Shown: piece after piece, positions 24,169 through 34,712 of the stretch
How the letters are laid out: every line of letters begins with the position of its first letter
Position numbering within the stretch: position 1 is the first letter of the stretch
From: Chenopodium formosanum
Lineage: Eukaryota > Streptophyta > Magnoliopsida > Caryophyllales > Amaranthaceae
Reading direction: 5' to 3'
NCBI GenBank assembly: GCA_024500155.1
Contig: CM044880.1
Coordinates: 12,854,879-12,918,878 of the forward strand
Length of the DNA stretch: 64,000 bases
The notes under the pieces: generated by a model
The model's input: only the letters and a program-made list of their open reading frames with translations
What the model was told of the DNA's origin: nothing
Database searches by the model: none
Made by a program: the position numbers and the translations under genes

Positions 24169-25674
24169 TTAATCTTTCTTTTCCTTTCTAGCTTTTTTCC
24201 AATTCTTTTCTGCTTCCTCCTCTTCATCCATTACTTTAGCTAGTAGGCATCCTTTAGAGGACCTACATTCAATCTTAGAGTAGATGGTCTCCCCTTCAGC
24301 TAGCACTCCATGCTTCTTTTCCACCCAAACTTTTTTGTCTGTGGTGTTAGCTTTCCTTTTTCCTTTGTCTTTGGTAGTATTTTTCTTTCTAGGCATTGTA
24401 GGTGTTTTGAATTCAATTCTTGCACCTAAGCGTTCTTTGGCAGGAGTCACCCTATCACCTAGACGATTCTTCACATCGGTTCTACCCTGATCTATCGAAG
24501 ATTTCTTCAACAACCACTTCTTTACATCATTAGGCAAAGAAGGAGGAACTTTTTGGGTAATCACTTCCCATAAAGGTCTAGCGCTCCAGTAAACATCAAA
24601 TCTGTCTACTTCTTGAGAAATAGGGTACTCAAAGGGAGGACGAAGATCCCCGGAAGGAATATTTTGAAGCAAGCCGTATTGTCTTTTTACCCTGCAGGGA
24701 TAATAATAAGTAACACGAGACAAGCTTGGAAGACGGCAGAAAGGTTGCTTGTTAACACCAACCATCCTTTCTATTTTCCACCATGAGATGACCCACTTGA
24801 TAGCAAAATCACGTGATTCAAATACTTTTCTCCACCCATGGTGCCCAATTTTAGGGATGCCCTTCTTCCTTCTCACGAAGCAATTGGGAGTATATTTTTC
24901 AATGTCGTCCGGAGGGCTAATTAATCCTAGCCTCTCCATTAGCCACATCTGTAAAAAAAATTGAAATGCAAATAAATTATTACAATACAAAAATATATTT
25001 TTTGATTTCTGTAATTAAAAATATTATTTTTCTACCTGTAATAAAATTGGAGAACCGCGAAGAGGCGCTTTTGGGTCCCTTTTCAATTCATCTAGACTAA
25101 TCATAGTCTCTCCAACTATTAATGGCATTGGATTTCTCCCTGATTCAATTTGTTCTAAAACAGTGGTTATAATTTATTGAACCTCATTATTTTTACCACT
25201 ACTAAGAAAAAATTGATTGAGCATGCAAAATAAGAACGCCCTTCTTCTGTATATATGAAAAGATTCAGAAAGAGGTTTATCAAAATAATGGCGTGCGAAT
25301 TCTTTCAAATTAACTACGTTGCCATTCACTATTTTTGATAAATCCCTTTCCTTTAAATTAAAGAAGCGCTCAAAATCCTTATAATAGTATGCATCTACTC
25401 TAGGGATTACTACGAGGTCTATTGCAGGGAAGCCTAAAATAGCACCAAATTCCTCTGGCAAAGGGCTAATCTCATCATACCCTATTCTGAAACAATGAGT
25501 ATCAACATTCCAAAATTCTAGAGCAGTATGTATGAAGTCTAGGTCTAGATCTACCCCTTTGATGCCATAAATTCCCCCCAAGTGAAATAAATCTAATTCT
25601 TTTCTGTCTCTAGCATTAAGAGATCGACACCATTCATGAGTGTATTGGGTGAAGGTTTTAGTGGCTAAAGACAT
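24169..25674 (-). pseudogene. Antisense extra gene of the retrotransposon (plant mobile domain/DUF7745-like)
   Basis: On the strand opposite gag-pol, exon 1 runs from ATG 25674 to 25036 (MSLATKTFTQYTHEWCRSL) and exon 2 from 24948 to 24169, joined in phase 0 by an 87-base intron (CAG|GTAGAA ... TTTACAG|ATG). Together they give 471 residues when the one TAA in exon 1 (25174-25176) is counted as a stop that interrupts an otherwise open frame. Motifs such as ALEFWNVDTHCFRIGYDEIS, GAILGFPAIDLVV, IYRRRAFLFCMLNQFFLSS and MWLMERLGLI recall plant mobile domain or DUF7745-type proteins carried by Tat elements as antisense ORFs. The C-terminal part is lysine-rich (RKKNTTKDKGKRKANT), suggesting nucleic-acid binding or nuclear import. 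Its role in the element is not known. Confidence 0.72.
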
Positions 25675-25748
25675 GATTATTATTTTTTCTAAAGAAGAGA
25701 ATAATTTTATTCGCTGGAATTATGAGAAGAATCGGCTGGGCAGGGGGC

Positions 25749-25756
25749 TATTTATG
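25749..25756 (-). promoter_or_regulatory. TATA-like box for the antisense gene
   Basis: In reverse complement GCATAAATAGCCCC lies about 80 bases before the antisense ATG at 25674, a normal plant TATA-to-start distance. This supports, without proving, an independent antisense transcript. Confidence 0.5.
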
Positions 25757-26356
25757 CACAAATTGCGAAGAGTTTTAATCAGAATGAAACGCGGAGTCAG
25801 CGTCAATTGGCGTCAAACACCCGGGATTGGCGCCAACCGCCAGAGCTTGGCGCCACACGCTAAGTGTAGCGCCTGGAGCCACGCGCCGTAGTGTGGCGCT
25901 AGCTGGCGCCAAGTCACCAAGACAGCCGCACGTGCTCAGCTTGCGTTTTTAATATTAAACTCGAGTCGGTTAATGACTTTATGGCTTCGTTTAATTCTCA
26001 TAAACATTCTGTTTTTTTTTATCCTTTTCTTAAATAATTAAATATAGCTATTATTTTCTTAATTTATATTATTCTTTTCGGACTTTATTTTAAATTCCAA
26101 ACACCCGACATTCCATTTAATTTTTCCTTTTTAATTTTTTTTCTTTTTTGGGGGAGAGAGTCGGATACCCTCCATCAATAATAAAAATGACGGAATTTTT
26201 GCGCAAAATTGTTGTCACACTTTTCTTGCACACACAAACATACACACAATAATAAATAAATTCATAATAATACAAAACGTGTCTAAATAATGAGTCAATG
26301 GCAAAGTTCTATAAAAAAAGTCAAAATAAAATATATACAAGAACAAACTACAGCGC
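25757..26356. other. Spacer before the 3' LTR with a TGGCGCC cluster
   Basis: 25800-25915 holds TTGGCGCCAACC, TTGGCGCCACACGC, TAGCGCCTGG and TGGCGCTAGCTGGCGCCAAG. Further on is a GGGGGAGAGAGTCGGATACC motif shared with the leader. I do not see a clear polypurine tract directly before 26357; the purine-rich stretch at about 26148-26160 is some 200 bases away. Confidence 0.65.
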
Positions 26357-28325
26357 TGTAGACACCCATTTGTGTCTCCCCAAAACCAAACCCAATGATG
26401 AGTACCTTTCACGTCGAATCATAATCGAATGAAACGAAAGTGTGGAAAGGTCTAGTGTTGCGGAAAGTTTTTATTTTCTTTTCTCTTCTCTCTGTTTTGG
26501 AAAACTTTATTTTAAGAAAACAGTCAATCCAGTTTGGTTGGTCCATGATATGGGTCCAATAGTAGTGTAGTTGGATGGGGTTTGTAAAGACCTTTCCGAC
26601 GATATATTATAAGCCCAATTCCGATGAATATTGAGGAAGTTATGGCCAATTTACTAAACTGGGCCCGGTTTGAGCTTTATGTGCGGCCCAATGATCTAGG
26701 GGGGCCTAATATGATTTATCATTCCTAATGCAATTAGGAATGGTTTTAGTCTTCTAGAATCTTCTAGAAGGTTCTTTTCATTCCTAATTCAATTAGCATT
26801 GATAAGTTGACTTTATAGAGTTTTAATCAAAATCAAATAGCATTTTCGAAAGAATCATATTATTTTATCCTCCAGTACGGTAAATTTATCGGATTTTCGA
26901 AAACGCGTTAGAATCAAGACTGGCGTCCAACCCCAGGCCTTGGCGCCTAGAACCAGGCTTGGCTCCAGGCGCTAGCTAGCCAGGGTTGGCACCAACCTCG
27001 TTTTGCGTGCGTCAGACTCTGTTTTGTTAAATTATCTTTTTTGGCTGATTTTCTCTATAAATATCGTATCAAAAACTCCGTTTTCATGGACCAATTCATC
27101 ATCTACATTCACCTACAACCAATTCTCTTCATTCACAAGTTTTAATTAGCATTCTCTCTTTAATTCTTCAATTCTTTCTTACTTTGTTTTCATACAAAAT
27201 TCCGCATTCATTAGATCTAGAAACACCTAGCCATATTCGAAGTTGCCTTCGCCCTAGACGTGAAAGGTTTAATTTTTGAGGGTTTGGTCCCAAATCTCTA
27301 TTTCAATTGTTTAATTTAATTACTTTGATTATTATTTTTCCTTAAAGTTACTAACGTGTGTATTTTGTTATTAGAAAGAGGTACGAGGCATCAAAGTAAG
27401 TATTTTAATGGTTTTAATTGATATTATGATGTAGAGATCATGTTTATATTGTTATTATGATTCTTAGTATCATGTCTAGGTTATTTTTAATATTAAATAT
27501 GATTCCTATGATGTTTTTTATTCTCTTCCTAATATTTATGATTGTTAGTATCATGTTAGGGTTAAAGATTTGATTTTTATTGCTTACTGACATGCTAGGG
27601 TTTGTTATTAATCTTGTTAGTATCATGCCTAGGATCTTGGTATGTTTATTATGCTTTAATATTAACATGAACATGATTATTATTGTAATTGTTATAATTT
27701 ATGATGATTATGATTATTATTATTATTATTATTTTGATGATGATTATTTTATTTATGATGATATTATTATTATAATTATTATTCATGATTATTGATAATT
27801 ATTATGTTGCTTGATGATATTTATTATTTATTGCTTGATCACACCTTTATGCATGTTTAAAGGGAATTTGTACTTGTAATCATGCTTAATAAGATAATTA
27901 ATAATCTTGTTAGGGTTAATTTGATTATAATTTCAAGTGATCGCCAATAATAGCTTATTTGTGCATTAATATTCAACCAACATAGATTAAACAGGTTTAG
28001 GGTAATCCTATTGATTGCATGTTAATTAGAAAGCGCACATGAATACGATCAGAATAAAGTAGAGGCCTATTATTAGGGCAGGTTCAATCTCTTTTAGGTT
28101 GGATTTGTACCTTCATCCCCGAACCCTTATTTGGTTCATGACTTTATGGAGTTGACGATCTCTTGGATCGTTAAGGGGTGTAACCTTCACCTCGTGAACG
28201 GTTTACAAGTTCCTTAAAAAACTTGTTGGCGACTCTTTTGCTCTATCTTCTTCCCTTTTGAACGCCACCGTACTTTAGTGTATGATCACAGTGGGGTTCA
28301 AGCTAGTGGGATTTTAAAGCTTGAA
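26357..28325 (+). repeat. 3' LTR of the Tat/Ogre-like element
   Basis: It starts TGTAGACACCCATTTGTGTC and follows the 5' LTR to GCTTGAA at 28325. The GGCGCC cluster is partly deleted and mutated (26918-26998), and the ATT tract is short. After 28325 the sequence departs from the 5' LTR, which runs on about 16 bases to the primer site, so the end appears trimmed. Confidence 0.9.
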
Positions 28326-29158
28326 CAAGAAAAGGTTGGTCAGAGCACATAACTCAAAACTGCCTCTTCAGTTAGAGTCAACTGTTGGGAAAGATCTTAT
28401 AGATATTTTGATGCAAGACAAGGTGTTTTAATTACTTCACCTCTATGGTTTTTCAGGAGCTTGTGAAGTTGAGTAATGAGAGAGACTCACACAAATAACT
28501 TACTTTGGTATCCTTTGATTTCTAAGTATAAAGACTAAACTGGTATTATGTGTTTCAGGACAATTGATCAAGTACAGGAGATGAAGAGAAAGCTTGTTGT
28601 ACAGGAGATTCTGTATTGTATCATTGTGCATAAATTCAAACAAAGGGCCATCAGAATGTTTACAAATGTAACTCTGACTAATGAAATTAAATTCTCAAAA
28701 CAAGATGAAGAGAAGCTTAAGTTGCTTCATTCTCCCGCAGCAACGAACATAATTGAAATGCGGTTGAGGCACTTAATGTCATTTGTGTTGTTCATGGATC
28801 CTTCAATTGCTGAGGAGTACCTAACGTTAAGGTTTAAAGAAGTGCATACATTGGTTAAGAGACATATCAATGCTTTGTTTGAGCAACCAAGCGTATTTCT
28901 TTCTGCCAATGGTGGACATGCTGGTGTTGTTCGCTTTTTCTTTTGGTGTTTGGAGAGCCACAAGGGCAGGTGATGAGAATCGATCCTAGGATCACCTAGT
29001 ACCGGGAGGGAAGCTCTAATCACTTGAGCTATCCCTCACTCTCACTTGTTCGCTTTTCCTTAGTTGGTATGAGATTGCTTATGTGGGAAGTCGTTTCGTT
29101 GGGCGCGCTGTTGTGCGTTGCCGAAGTTTATGTCAATGCGATCTACAAAATGTATTGA
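28326..29158 (+). pseudogene. DUF760 (UV-B-induced protein At3g17800-like) gene fragment
   Basis: The coding sense starts right at the LTR edge: 28326-28422 reads KRLVRAHNSKLPLQLESTVG and ends at AAG|GTGTTT. A second block from 28457 reads ELVKLSNERDSHK and then hits TAA with no GT donor. The last exon, from 28559, has VQEILYCIIVHKF, DEEKLKLLHSPAATNIIEM and FKEVHTLVKRHINALFEQPS, as in DUF760 proteins, and after a SINE resumes with SLVGMRLLMWEVVSLGALL and a YVNAIYKMY end before TGA 29156-29158. DUF760 proteins are mostly chloroplast-targeted and poorly understood. Missing 5' exons, the stop and the SINE make this a pseudogene, unless the upstream half lies elsewhere. The family call rests on remembered motifs. 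Confidence 0.72.
28941..29045 (-). mobile_element. tRNA-derived SINE inside the DUF760 exon
   Basis: In reverse complement, GGGATAGCTCAAGTGATTAG looks like a tRNA A box and GGATCGATTCTC like a B box. A target duplication flanks it: TTGTTCGCTTTTTC at 28927-28940 and TTGTTCGCTTTTC at 29046-29058. Removing it restores an open exon frame. Confidence 0.75.
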
Positions 29159-29757
29159 CTCACAGCTGAGAAAAGGTTATTTGCTGTAAATCCTCACATA
29201 ATCTCTGTCATACATAATCTCTGCCCCGGAGTAGGTGACACTGAAACTCTATCTTGATTTTCTTTGCTCTAAAACTCAAATAAAAATGGTTTGTTTAGAT
29301 TTTGTTTGTTCTAAAACTCAATTTTGATATCCTGAAATACTCTTTATCAAAATGGTTTGGTTTGTTTATATGGTTCTTGTTCAGCTTACTCTTTTGATCT
29401 TCTCCTCAAGCATGCCCTTTTGACGGCTATGAAAAGTAACACTACTCCGATCCATGGCTGAATGACTTTTGTACTGTTTCCAACCCTTGTAATGTTTTAC
29501 TGTGTTTGGAAAACGGTATCACCTATAAGTAGCAAAACAATGTAATTAAGTACACCTTATGCATGGTGTGAGTACTTGGTCTGTATTTAGGTGATTCATA
29601 TATAAGCAGCATTAGCCGTTTTTAAGTAAACAATCATTGAAAATTTATTTTGTTACTAACATTTCTACTCAAATTTCATGATTTTGCAAGGTTTTAATTC
29701 AAAGTGATCTGATGATATATTTTTTTCATTTCTTTAATTGCAAATTGCAATGACTAA
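29159..29757. other. Gene-free stretch
   Basis: AT-rich sequence, probably the 3' UTR and downstream region of the DUF760 pseudogene. No repeat or gene recognised. Confidence 0.4.
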
Positions 29758-29969
29758 AAGCCTGTTCTCTTACGTTGAAATTCAGTTCAGTTTAGTTCAG
29801 TTCAGTTCAGCTCAGTTCAGTTCAGTTCAGCTCCTAATTTCCTTCTCTTATAAATTATTCATTTCAGTTTAGTTCAGTTTAGTTCAGCTCAGTTCAGTTC
29901 AATTCAGTTCAGTTCAGTTCATTTCAGCTCAGCTTAGTTCAGTTCAGTTCAGTCAATGAGAACAGACCC
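29758..29969. mobile_element. Tourist-like MITE with TTCAG repeats, copy 2
   Basis: A 212-base element with TAA on both sides (29755-29757, 29970-29972), ends AAGCCTGTTCTC and GAGAACAGACCC, and two long arrays of GTTCA pentamers separated by CTCCTAATTTCCTTCTCTTA. It is the longest of the three copies in the window. Confidence 0.8.
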
Positions 29970-30543
29970 TAAATGTCTTGAATTTGCACACTTCTTTGCA
30001 TTCAATCATTATTTATACATTTATAGTGTTTGGTTTCAAAAATCATTTTAGCTCTTATGCAATTAATCATTTTTTTCCTTGTTTCCTTTTTTTCCATTTT
30101 TTGGGCAAAATTGTCATAAATTTTTTAGCCAACTACTTTCTTCCGCTATTTGATTATCTAATTAGTTGGATAAAGACAATTTCAACATCTATATTTTTTG
30201 TATACTATTATAAAGTTCTTATATAGTTGGCTAGAATAAACATAATATTATCTTGTATAGCCGTATTATAGGTAACGGTTAGTTTAAGATGTTATATATA
30301 ATAAATTTTTCAATGACATGCTAATTAAAATCAAAGGGAGCACAATTTTTATTGACTTATAACTTTTACATAAAAAAAATATGAAGTATATTATATATTT
30401 ATATGAAGTATATAGTAATATCTTACGTGTTTAAGAAGAAATTGCACTTTTAAATTTTTTTAATTATTATGAGATAACTTAGAAATAGCACTAATTCAAG
30501 CTGATATTCTTAACTTACATTATTACTAAACGGTAGATATATA

Positions 30544-32102
30544 TAGAGCTGTCAAAAGCTGACCCGACCCAAAATACCGACCCTAACCCAACCCTAACCC
30601 TAACCCGTCTGAACCCGAAAAAAATGGTGACCCGAATCCGACCTGAAACCAACCCTAGACCCAAGTTGACCCGACCTAGAGAGGATCCGACCCGAATGTG
30701 ACCCGTAAATTATTGACCTGAACCGAACCCGACTCGAACCCGAGAATGACCCAAACCCGATTTAACCCGTCAGAACCCGAATTCAACCCGACCTATTACT
30801 AACCCGACACGTTCGTAACCCGACCCGAAATCAACCCGACCCAAATTCAACCCGACTTCTTATTGACCTGACCCGAAGTTAAACTCGACCTATTACTAAC
30901 CCGAATTTTAGGATTTAGGAGTTTTTAGGATAAAAAGAGTACTCCGTATTGACTATTGAGTTTCTGGCTTTTTTTTCAATTTATTAACATGGATTCCAAT
31001 TATGAAACAAAAGTGGTCTTTCTCATCTTACTTGACTTATCTCTTACATAATCCTTGTCAAAGAAAAACTGAACTGGACAACAGCAAAAAAAAAGACTGA
31101 ATCTTAGTATATTAAGGAAGGTTGCACTCTAATGGCGAGATTGACGAAATTTTCCACCATGAAATCTCTATTGTGATTGATTTTATTTTTCCTAGTTATT
31201 TTCAACTTCCTATATGAGCAATGAACTATATGAGGACATGAGGTGATAGAGTTTTAGAGTAGAGTTGTGACTCTCTGAGCTGTCAATGTTTTTTAAACGT
31301 ATTTGAGGCAATATGAGGTGAGTGAGGTGAATCGGTGATAGTGATTTTGTCTAATTTTTTTTTTTTTTTTGAAAGATAGTGATTTTGTCTAATTAAATCA
31401 GCCAAATGTATTTTTTTTTTTCTAAATTTATCTTATAAATAAACTTTTTTTTTTTAATAGCAAAAACATTTCATTAATTAAAAGTCATACGACATCTACA
31501 ATAGAGATTCGACGTTAACAAATACATAAGATTATAACCCATAATAAACTTCCATATAACTACTTATATTTTTTTTTTTTCAAATTTTAGTATTCACTTG
31601 TTTATTTTAATATATTTTTTAAATGTTTTAAATTATGCAATTTGATTTGGAGCTTTAAAAAAAAATTTAAAAATTTTATTGATTTGAACCGAACCCGACT
31701 CGAACCTGAGAATGACCCGACTTGATTATAACCCGCAAATTATTGACTTGAACTGAACCCGACTCGAACCCGATAATGATCTTACCTGATTATAATTCGT
31801 AAATAATTGACTTGAACCGAACCCGACTCGAACCCGAACAGGACCCTAACTCGTTTAAACCCGTAAAAACCCGAATGTAACCCGACCTGTTTTTCACCCG
31901 ACCCGAATGTAACCCGACCTTTTATTGACCCGACCTAAACCCGATAAGATGTATGACCCGATGTGACTCGACTCAAGCATGACCCAACCCAAACCCGACC
32001 CTCATAGGTCCCGACATTAACCCGTACTAACCCGACTCGAGATGACCCGACCCACACTAACCCGACTCAAACCCGACCCATTTACCCGAATTGACAGCAC
32101 TA
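30544..32102. mobile_element. Non-autonomous hAT element with AACCCGACCC arrays
   Basis: Ends TAGAGCTGTCAA and TTGACAGCACTA are inverted repeats, flanked by a perfect 8-bp target duplication GATATATA (30536-30543 and 32103-32110). Both flanks of the 1,559-base element are packed with ACCCGACC, AACCCGAA and ACCCTAACCC variants, several hundred bases on each side of an AT-rich core. The arrays may be subterminal transposase-binding sites, as seen in hAT elements. No transposase frame is present. Confidence 0.88.
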
Positions 32103-32137
32103 GATATATATTTTTTTTCATGCAATGCTGATTTTAG

Positions 32138-32567
32138 GTAGACAATGTCCCAATCAGAGAAATAGTCCAAAATGAAGCAATGGGATCGAACTACCCATCT
32201 AAGCCTATGTCCCTCTATGCCACCATTTGCGACGCCTCGAGTTGGGCCACTGCGGGTGGCAGATACAAGGTCAAGTATGAGTCCGAGTTCATGGTCTTCG
32301 TGCTAGACCGGTGTGCTGTGGACCCCATCGAGCAATTTGCGGGGTCAACAAACTCCCTAGAGTGTAACGCAAAGGAAGAAATTGAAAACAAAGGAGTATT
32401 AATAAATAACTCCTAGAGGACAAAAGGCTATGAAGTGGTTTAGAGAGAAGTACATGTACTACTCTTATTGTTACGCCACGATCCAGTACCCGGTCCCACC
32501 ACCGGAGTGTGTGATCGTTGCATCCGAGCAAGGGAGACCGGAAGGCTCAAGTTGGGTCTATTCCTAA
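32138..32567 (+). pseudogene. XTH (xyloglucan endotransglucosylase/hydrolase) 3' fragment
   Basis: After a good splice acceptor (TGATTTTAG, 32129-32137) the frame reads VDNVPIREIVQNEAMG, YPSKPMSLYATI, SSWATAGGRYKVKYE and CAVDPIEQF, which match the C-terminal region of plant XTHs. A short internal part before SEF is missing, the first frame stops at TAG 32414-32416, and a shifted frame then gives MKWFREKYMYYSYCYATIQY and PVPPPECVIV to TAA 32565-32567. No upstream XTH exons, including the catalytic DEIDFEFLG region, are seen. The hAT element ends only 28 bases before this exon. Confidence 0.85.
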
Positions 32568-33160
32568 GAGGCAAAGGAGGAGGAGAGGCCGTGGAAGGAA
32601 GCAAGTTAACAATGTTGAGTCCAAGGAATTACAAGATAATATGTGAGTTTATGATGTAATATAATTATTGGGTTTATATTATTGATGTCAATTAAGAAAT
32701 TAGGAGAAAGGCGAGGGAGATTGTGAGTGAATATATATATAATGTGATTTATTCTTTTAGGGTTGTTTTGGGTTATATATAAATGATTAAAGAGAGTTGA
32801 TTATGTTGAAGCAAACATTTACACGTATATAAACATGATTCTTTCTATTCTTTTATTTATTGAATTTTGGAGGGAAAAAAACTTTCAATTTTTATTATGT
32901 AACGCAATTTTAATGAGTCAATTTTCATTACCTTAAATATACAAAATTGTCATCTCACGGACATTACAGAGTATTATAGTTTGGACATTACTTATAACTC
33001 AGGGTGAACACAAATTGAATTGATTCTTAGCTTTATAAATAAAGAGAGATGTTTTGCAATTTCAATAAATATGGTATTATACATTTTATACAGTATGGTA
33101 TATAGTGCATGGTTTACATTCTCAGGAGAGAATAGATATAACTATTGACACAATCAAATA
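32568..33160. other. Gene-free stretch
   Basis: AT-rich, probably the 3' flank of the XTH pseudogene; nothing else recognised. Confidence 0.4.
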
Positions 33161-33442
33161 CTCCATCCGTTTTTAAATATTTGTTTCATTTCTCCATGCA
33201 CGGAGTTTGAGGAGAAATTGGAGAAAATAATAATATATGGAGGCAGTGGGATAAGTTAAAGAATTAAAATTGTAAAAAGCAAAAGTAGTGGAAAGGATTG
33301 GAGGAGAGAAATATATGATGGGTCCACTAGGTGAGAGAAATTAGATAAATATTGTAAAAACTTTCCAAATAAGAAAATAGAGCAAGTATTTAAAAACGGC
33401 CGAAAAAAGGAAAGTGGAGCAAGTATTTAAAAACGGAGGGAG
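33161..33442. mobile_element. Stowaway-like MITE
   Basis: Ends CTCCATCCGTTTTTAAATAT and TATTTAAAAACGGAGGGAG with TA on both sides (33159-33160, 33443-33444). The right end is partly doubled, with GCAAGTATTTAAAAACGG twice about 50 bases apart. Length 282 bases. Confidence 0.8.
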
Positions 33443-33804
33443 TAATTTTATTCAGAATACACCTAAACTAATCACTACTCAGAGTTGTTAAATCATTTCC
33501 AATGGTGAGATTCTAGTAGTATTTTTTAAGAGAGATGTTTTTGCAAAGAATACCAATAAGTTGGTATCTAAACTTAGCAATTCTAAAAGAAAGTTGCTAA
33601 GTTAGATACTTAACTTAAGTCTCAACTGACAAACAATGTAGGCCATAATTAATATTATAATAATTTAATATTTATTTAACTTGTTTTTAAATACAAGCCA
33701 ACAATCCCTCAAATAAAAAAGATGGAACATATGGTGGGTCCAATGAAAAGCGACATAAGTATACTTAAATGTTAAAAACGACTCAACTTGTATTTTAATA
33801 CTCA

Positions 33805-34099
33805 GGGGTTGTTTGGTTGCCAGAGAAAAACATGGGAATTTTGAAATCCTGGGAATTGAAATTTTTTGAAGTTGTTTGGTTAACAAATTCATCGAAAGTA
33901 GAAATTTTCATGAATTTCCATTTCCCACAAAATGGGGGAAGTTAATTACCCAGGGGGATTTAGGTAAGTGGAACCTCCCATGTGAATTTCCACTTACTTA
34001 GTTAATCAAACAATTTTTATAATTTCCTAGGAAGTTCATTTTCATGGGAAATCAATTTTTCAAGAAATTTTCAATTCCTACATTCAACCAAACGAGCCC
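33805..34099. mobile_element. Tourist-like MITE
   Basis: Ends GGGGTTGTTTGGTTG and CAACCAAACGAGCCC, 3-bp flanks TCA and TTA. The interior is itself palindromic (GGGAATTTTGAAATC and TTCCTA...GAAATTTTC stretches). Length 295 bases, no coding. Confidence 0.7.
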
Positions 34100-34571
34100 T
34101 TAGAAAGGATTCTTACCATTGAAGATTGTCTCATTGAACATTCAGTGGTACTATATATTCATTCAATGGTACTAACTACGTATAGAAATAGACAGTGACG
34201 ATTCCAGTATGGATGCAGTGGGTTCACTAAACCCATACTGGACTTCTGAAATTTCTGCAAAATCTGAACAATAGAAAGCATATAAAATCAATTTATGTGC
34301 CTAGAATAATTGTTAATGTGGAGATGGATCAGTGGTGAATGCCCACGTGCATTTTGAAATTGCTACTTAAACAATGACAGGAGATCAATCTTTTTCCCTG
34401 AACGTAATTCACTATATAACCCCATTTCAAACAAGTATATTTTAAAACCAAGCCTATTTTTAATCATTCATAATTTCAAACAAGTATATTTTAAAACCAA
34501 GCCTATGTAATGCTATTGTTATTCCCTTGTTTTACTTTTTTTTTTTTTAGGCCATTCCTTTGTTTTACTTA

Positions 34572-34693
34572 GGGTCTGTTCTCATACGTTTATTTTCAGT
34601 TCAGCTGAGCTCAGCTGCTAATTTCCTTCTCTTATAAAATATTCATTTCAGTTCAACTCAGCTCAGCTGACTTCAGTCTATGAGAACAAACTC
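34572..34693. mobile_element. Tourist-like MITE with TTCAG repeats, copy 3
   Basis: A 122-base element with TTA on both sides (34569-34571, 34694-34696) and ends GGGTCTGTTCTCATACG and TATGAGAACAAACTC. Internal pieces TTCAGTTCAGCTGAGCTCAG and CTAATTTCCTTCTCTTATAA are shared with copy 2. Confidence 0.8.
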
Positions 34694-34712
34694 TTAGTCA
34701 TTGGATTTATTT

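Larger units (their letters stand above)
12987..28325 (+). mobile_element. Ty3/gypsy LTR retrotransposon, Tat/Ogre-like
   Basis: Two direct LTRs (12987-15068 and 26357-28325) enclose a leader, a gag-protease-RT-RNase H-integrase reading region on the plus strand, and an extra gene on the minus strand before the 3' LTR. A second RNase H domain of archaeal type after the RT-linked one, a long gag with CxYHxxxGHxxExC fingers, a G-patch-like stretch and the antisense ORF place it in the Tat/Ogre group of Ty3/gypsy elements. The copy is not autonomous: the pol frame has three lesions. No target-site duplication is visible (GGCAC on the left, CAAGA on the right), and the 3' LTR appears to be missing its last bases. 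Confidence 0.93.

Noticed and set aside
30586..30606. CCCTAACCC runs as an interstitial telomere tract
   Set aside because: They grade into the CCCGAACCC arrays of the hAT element, so they are part of that element.
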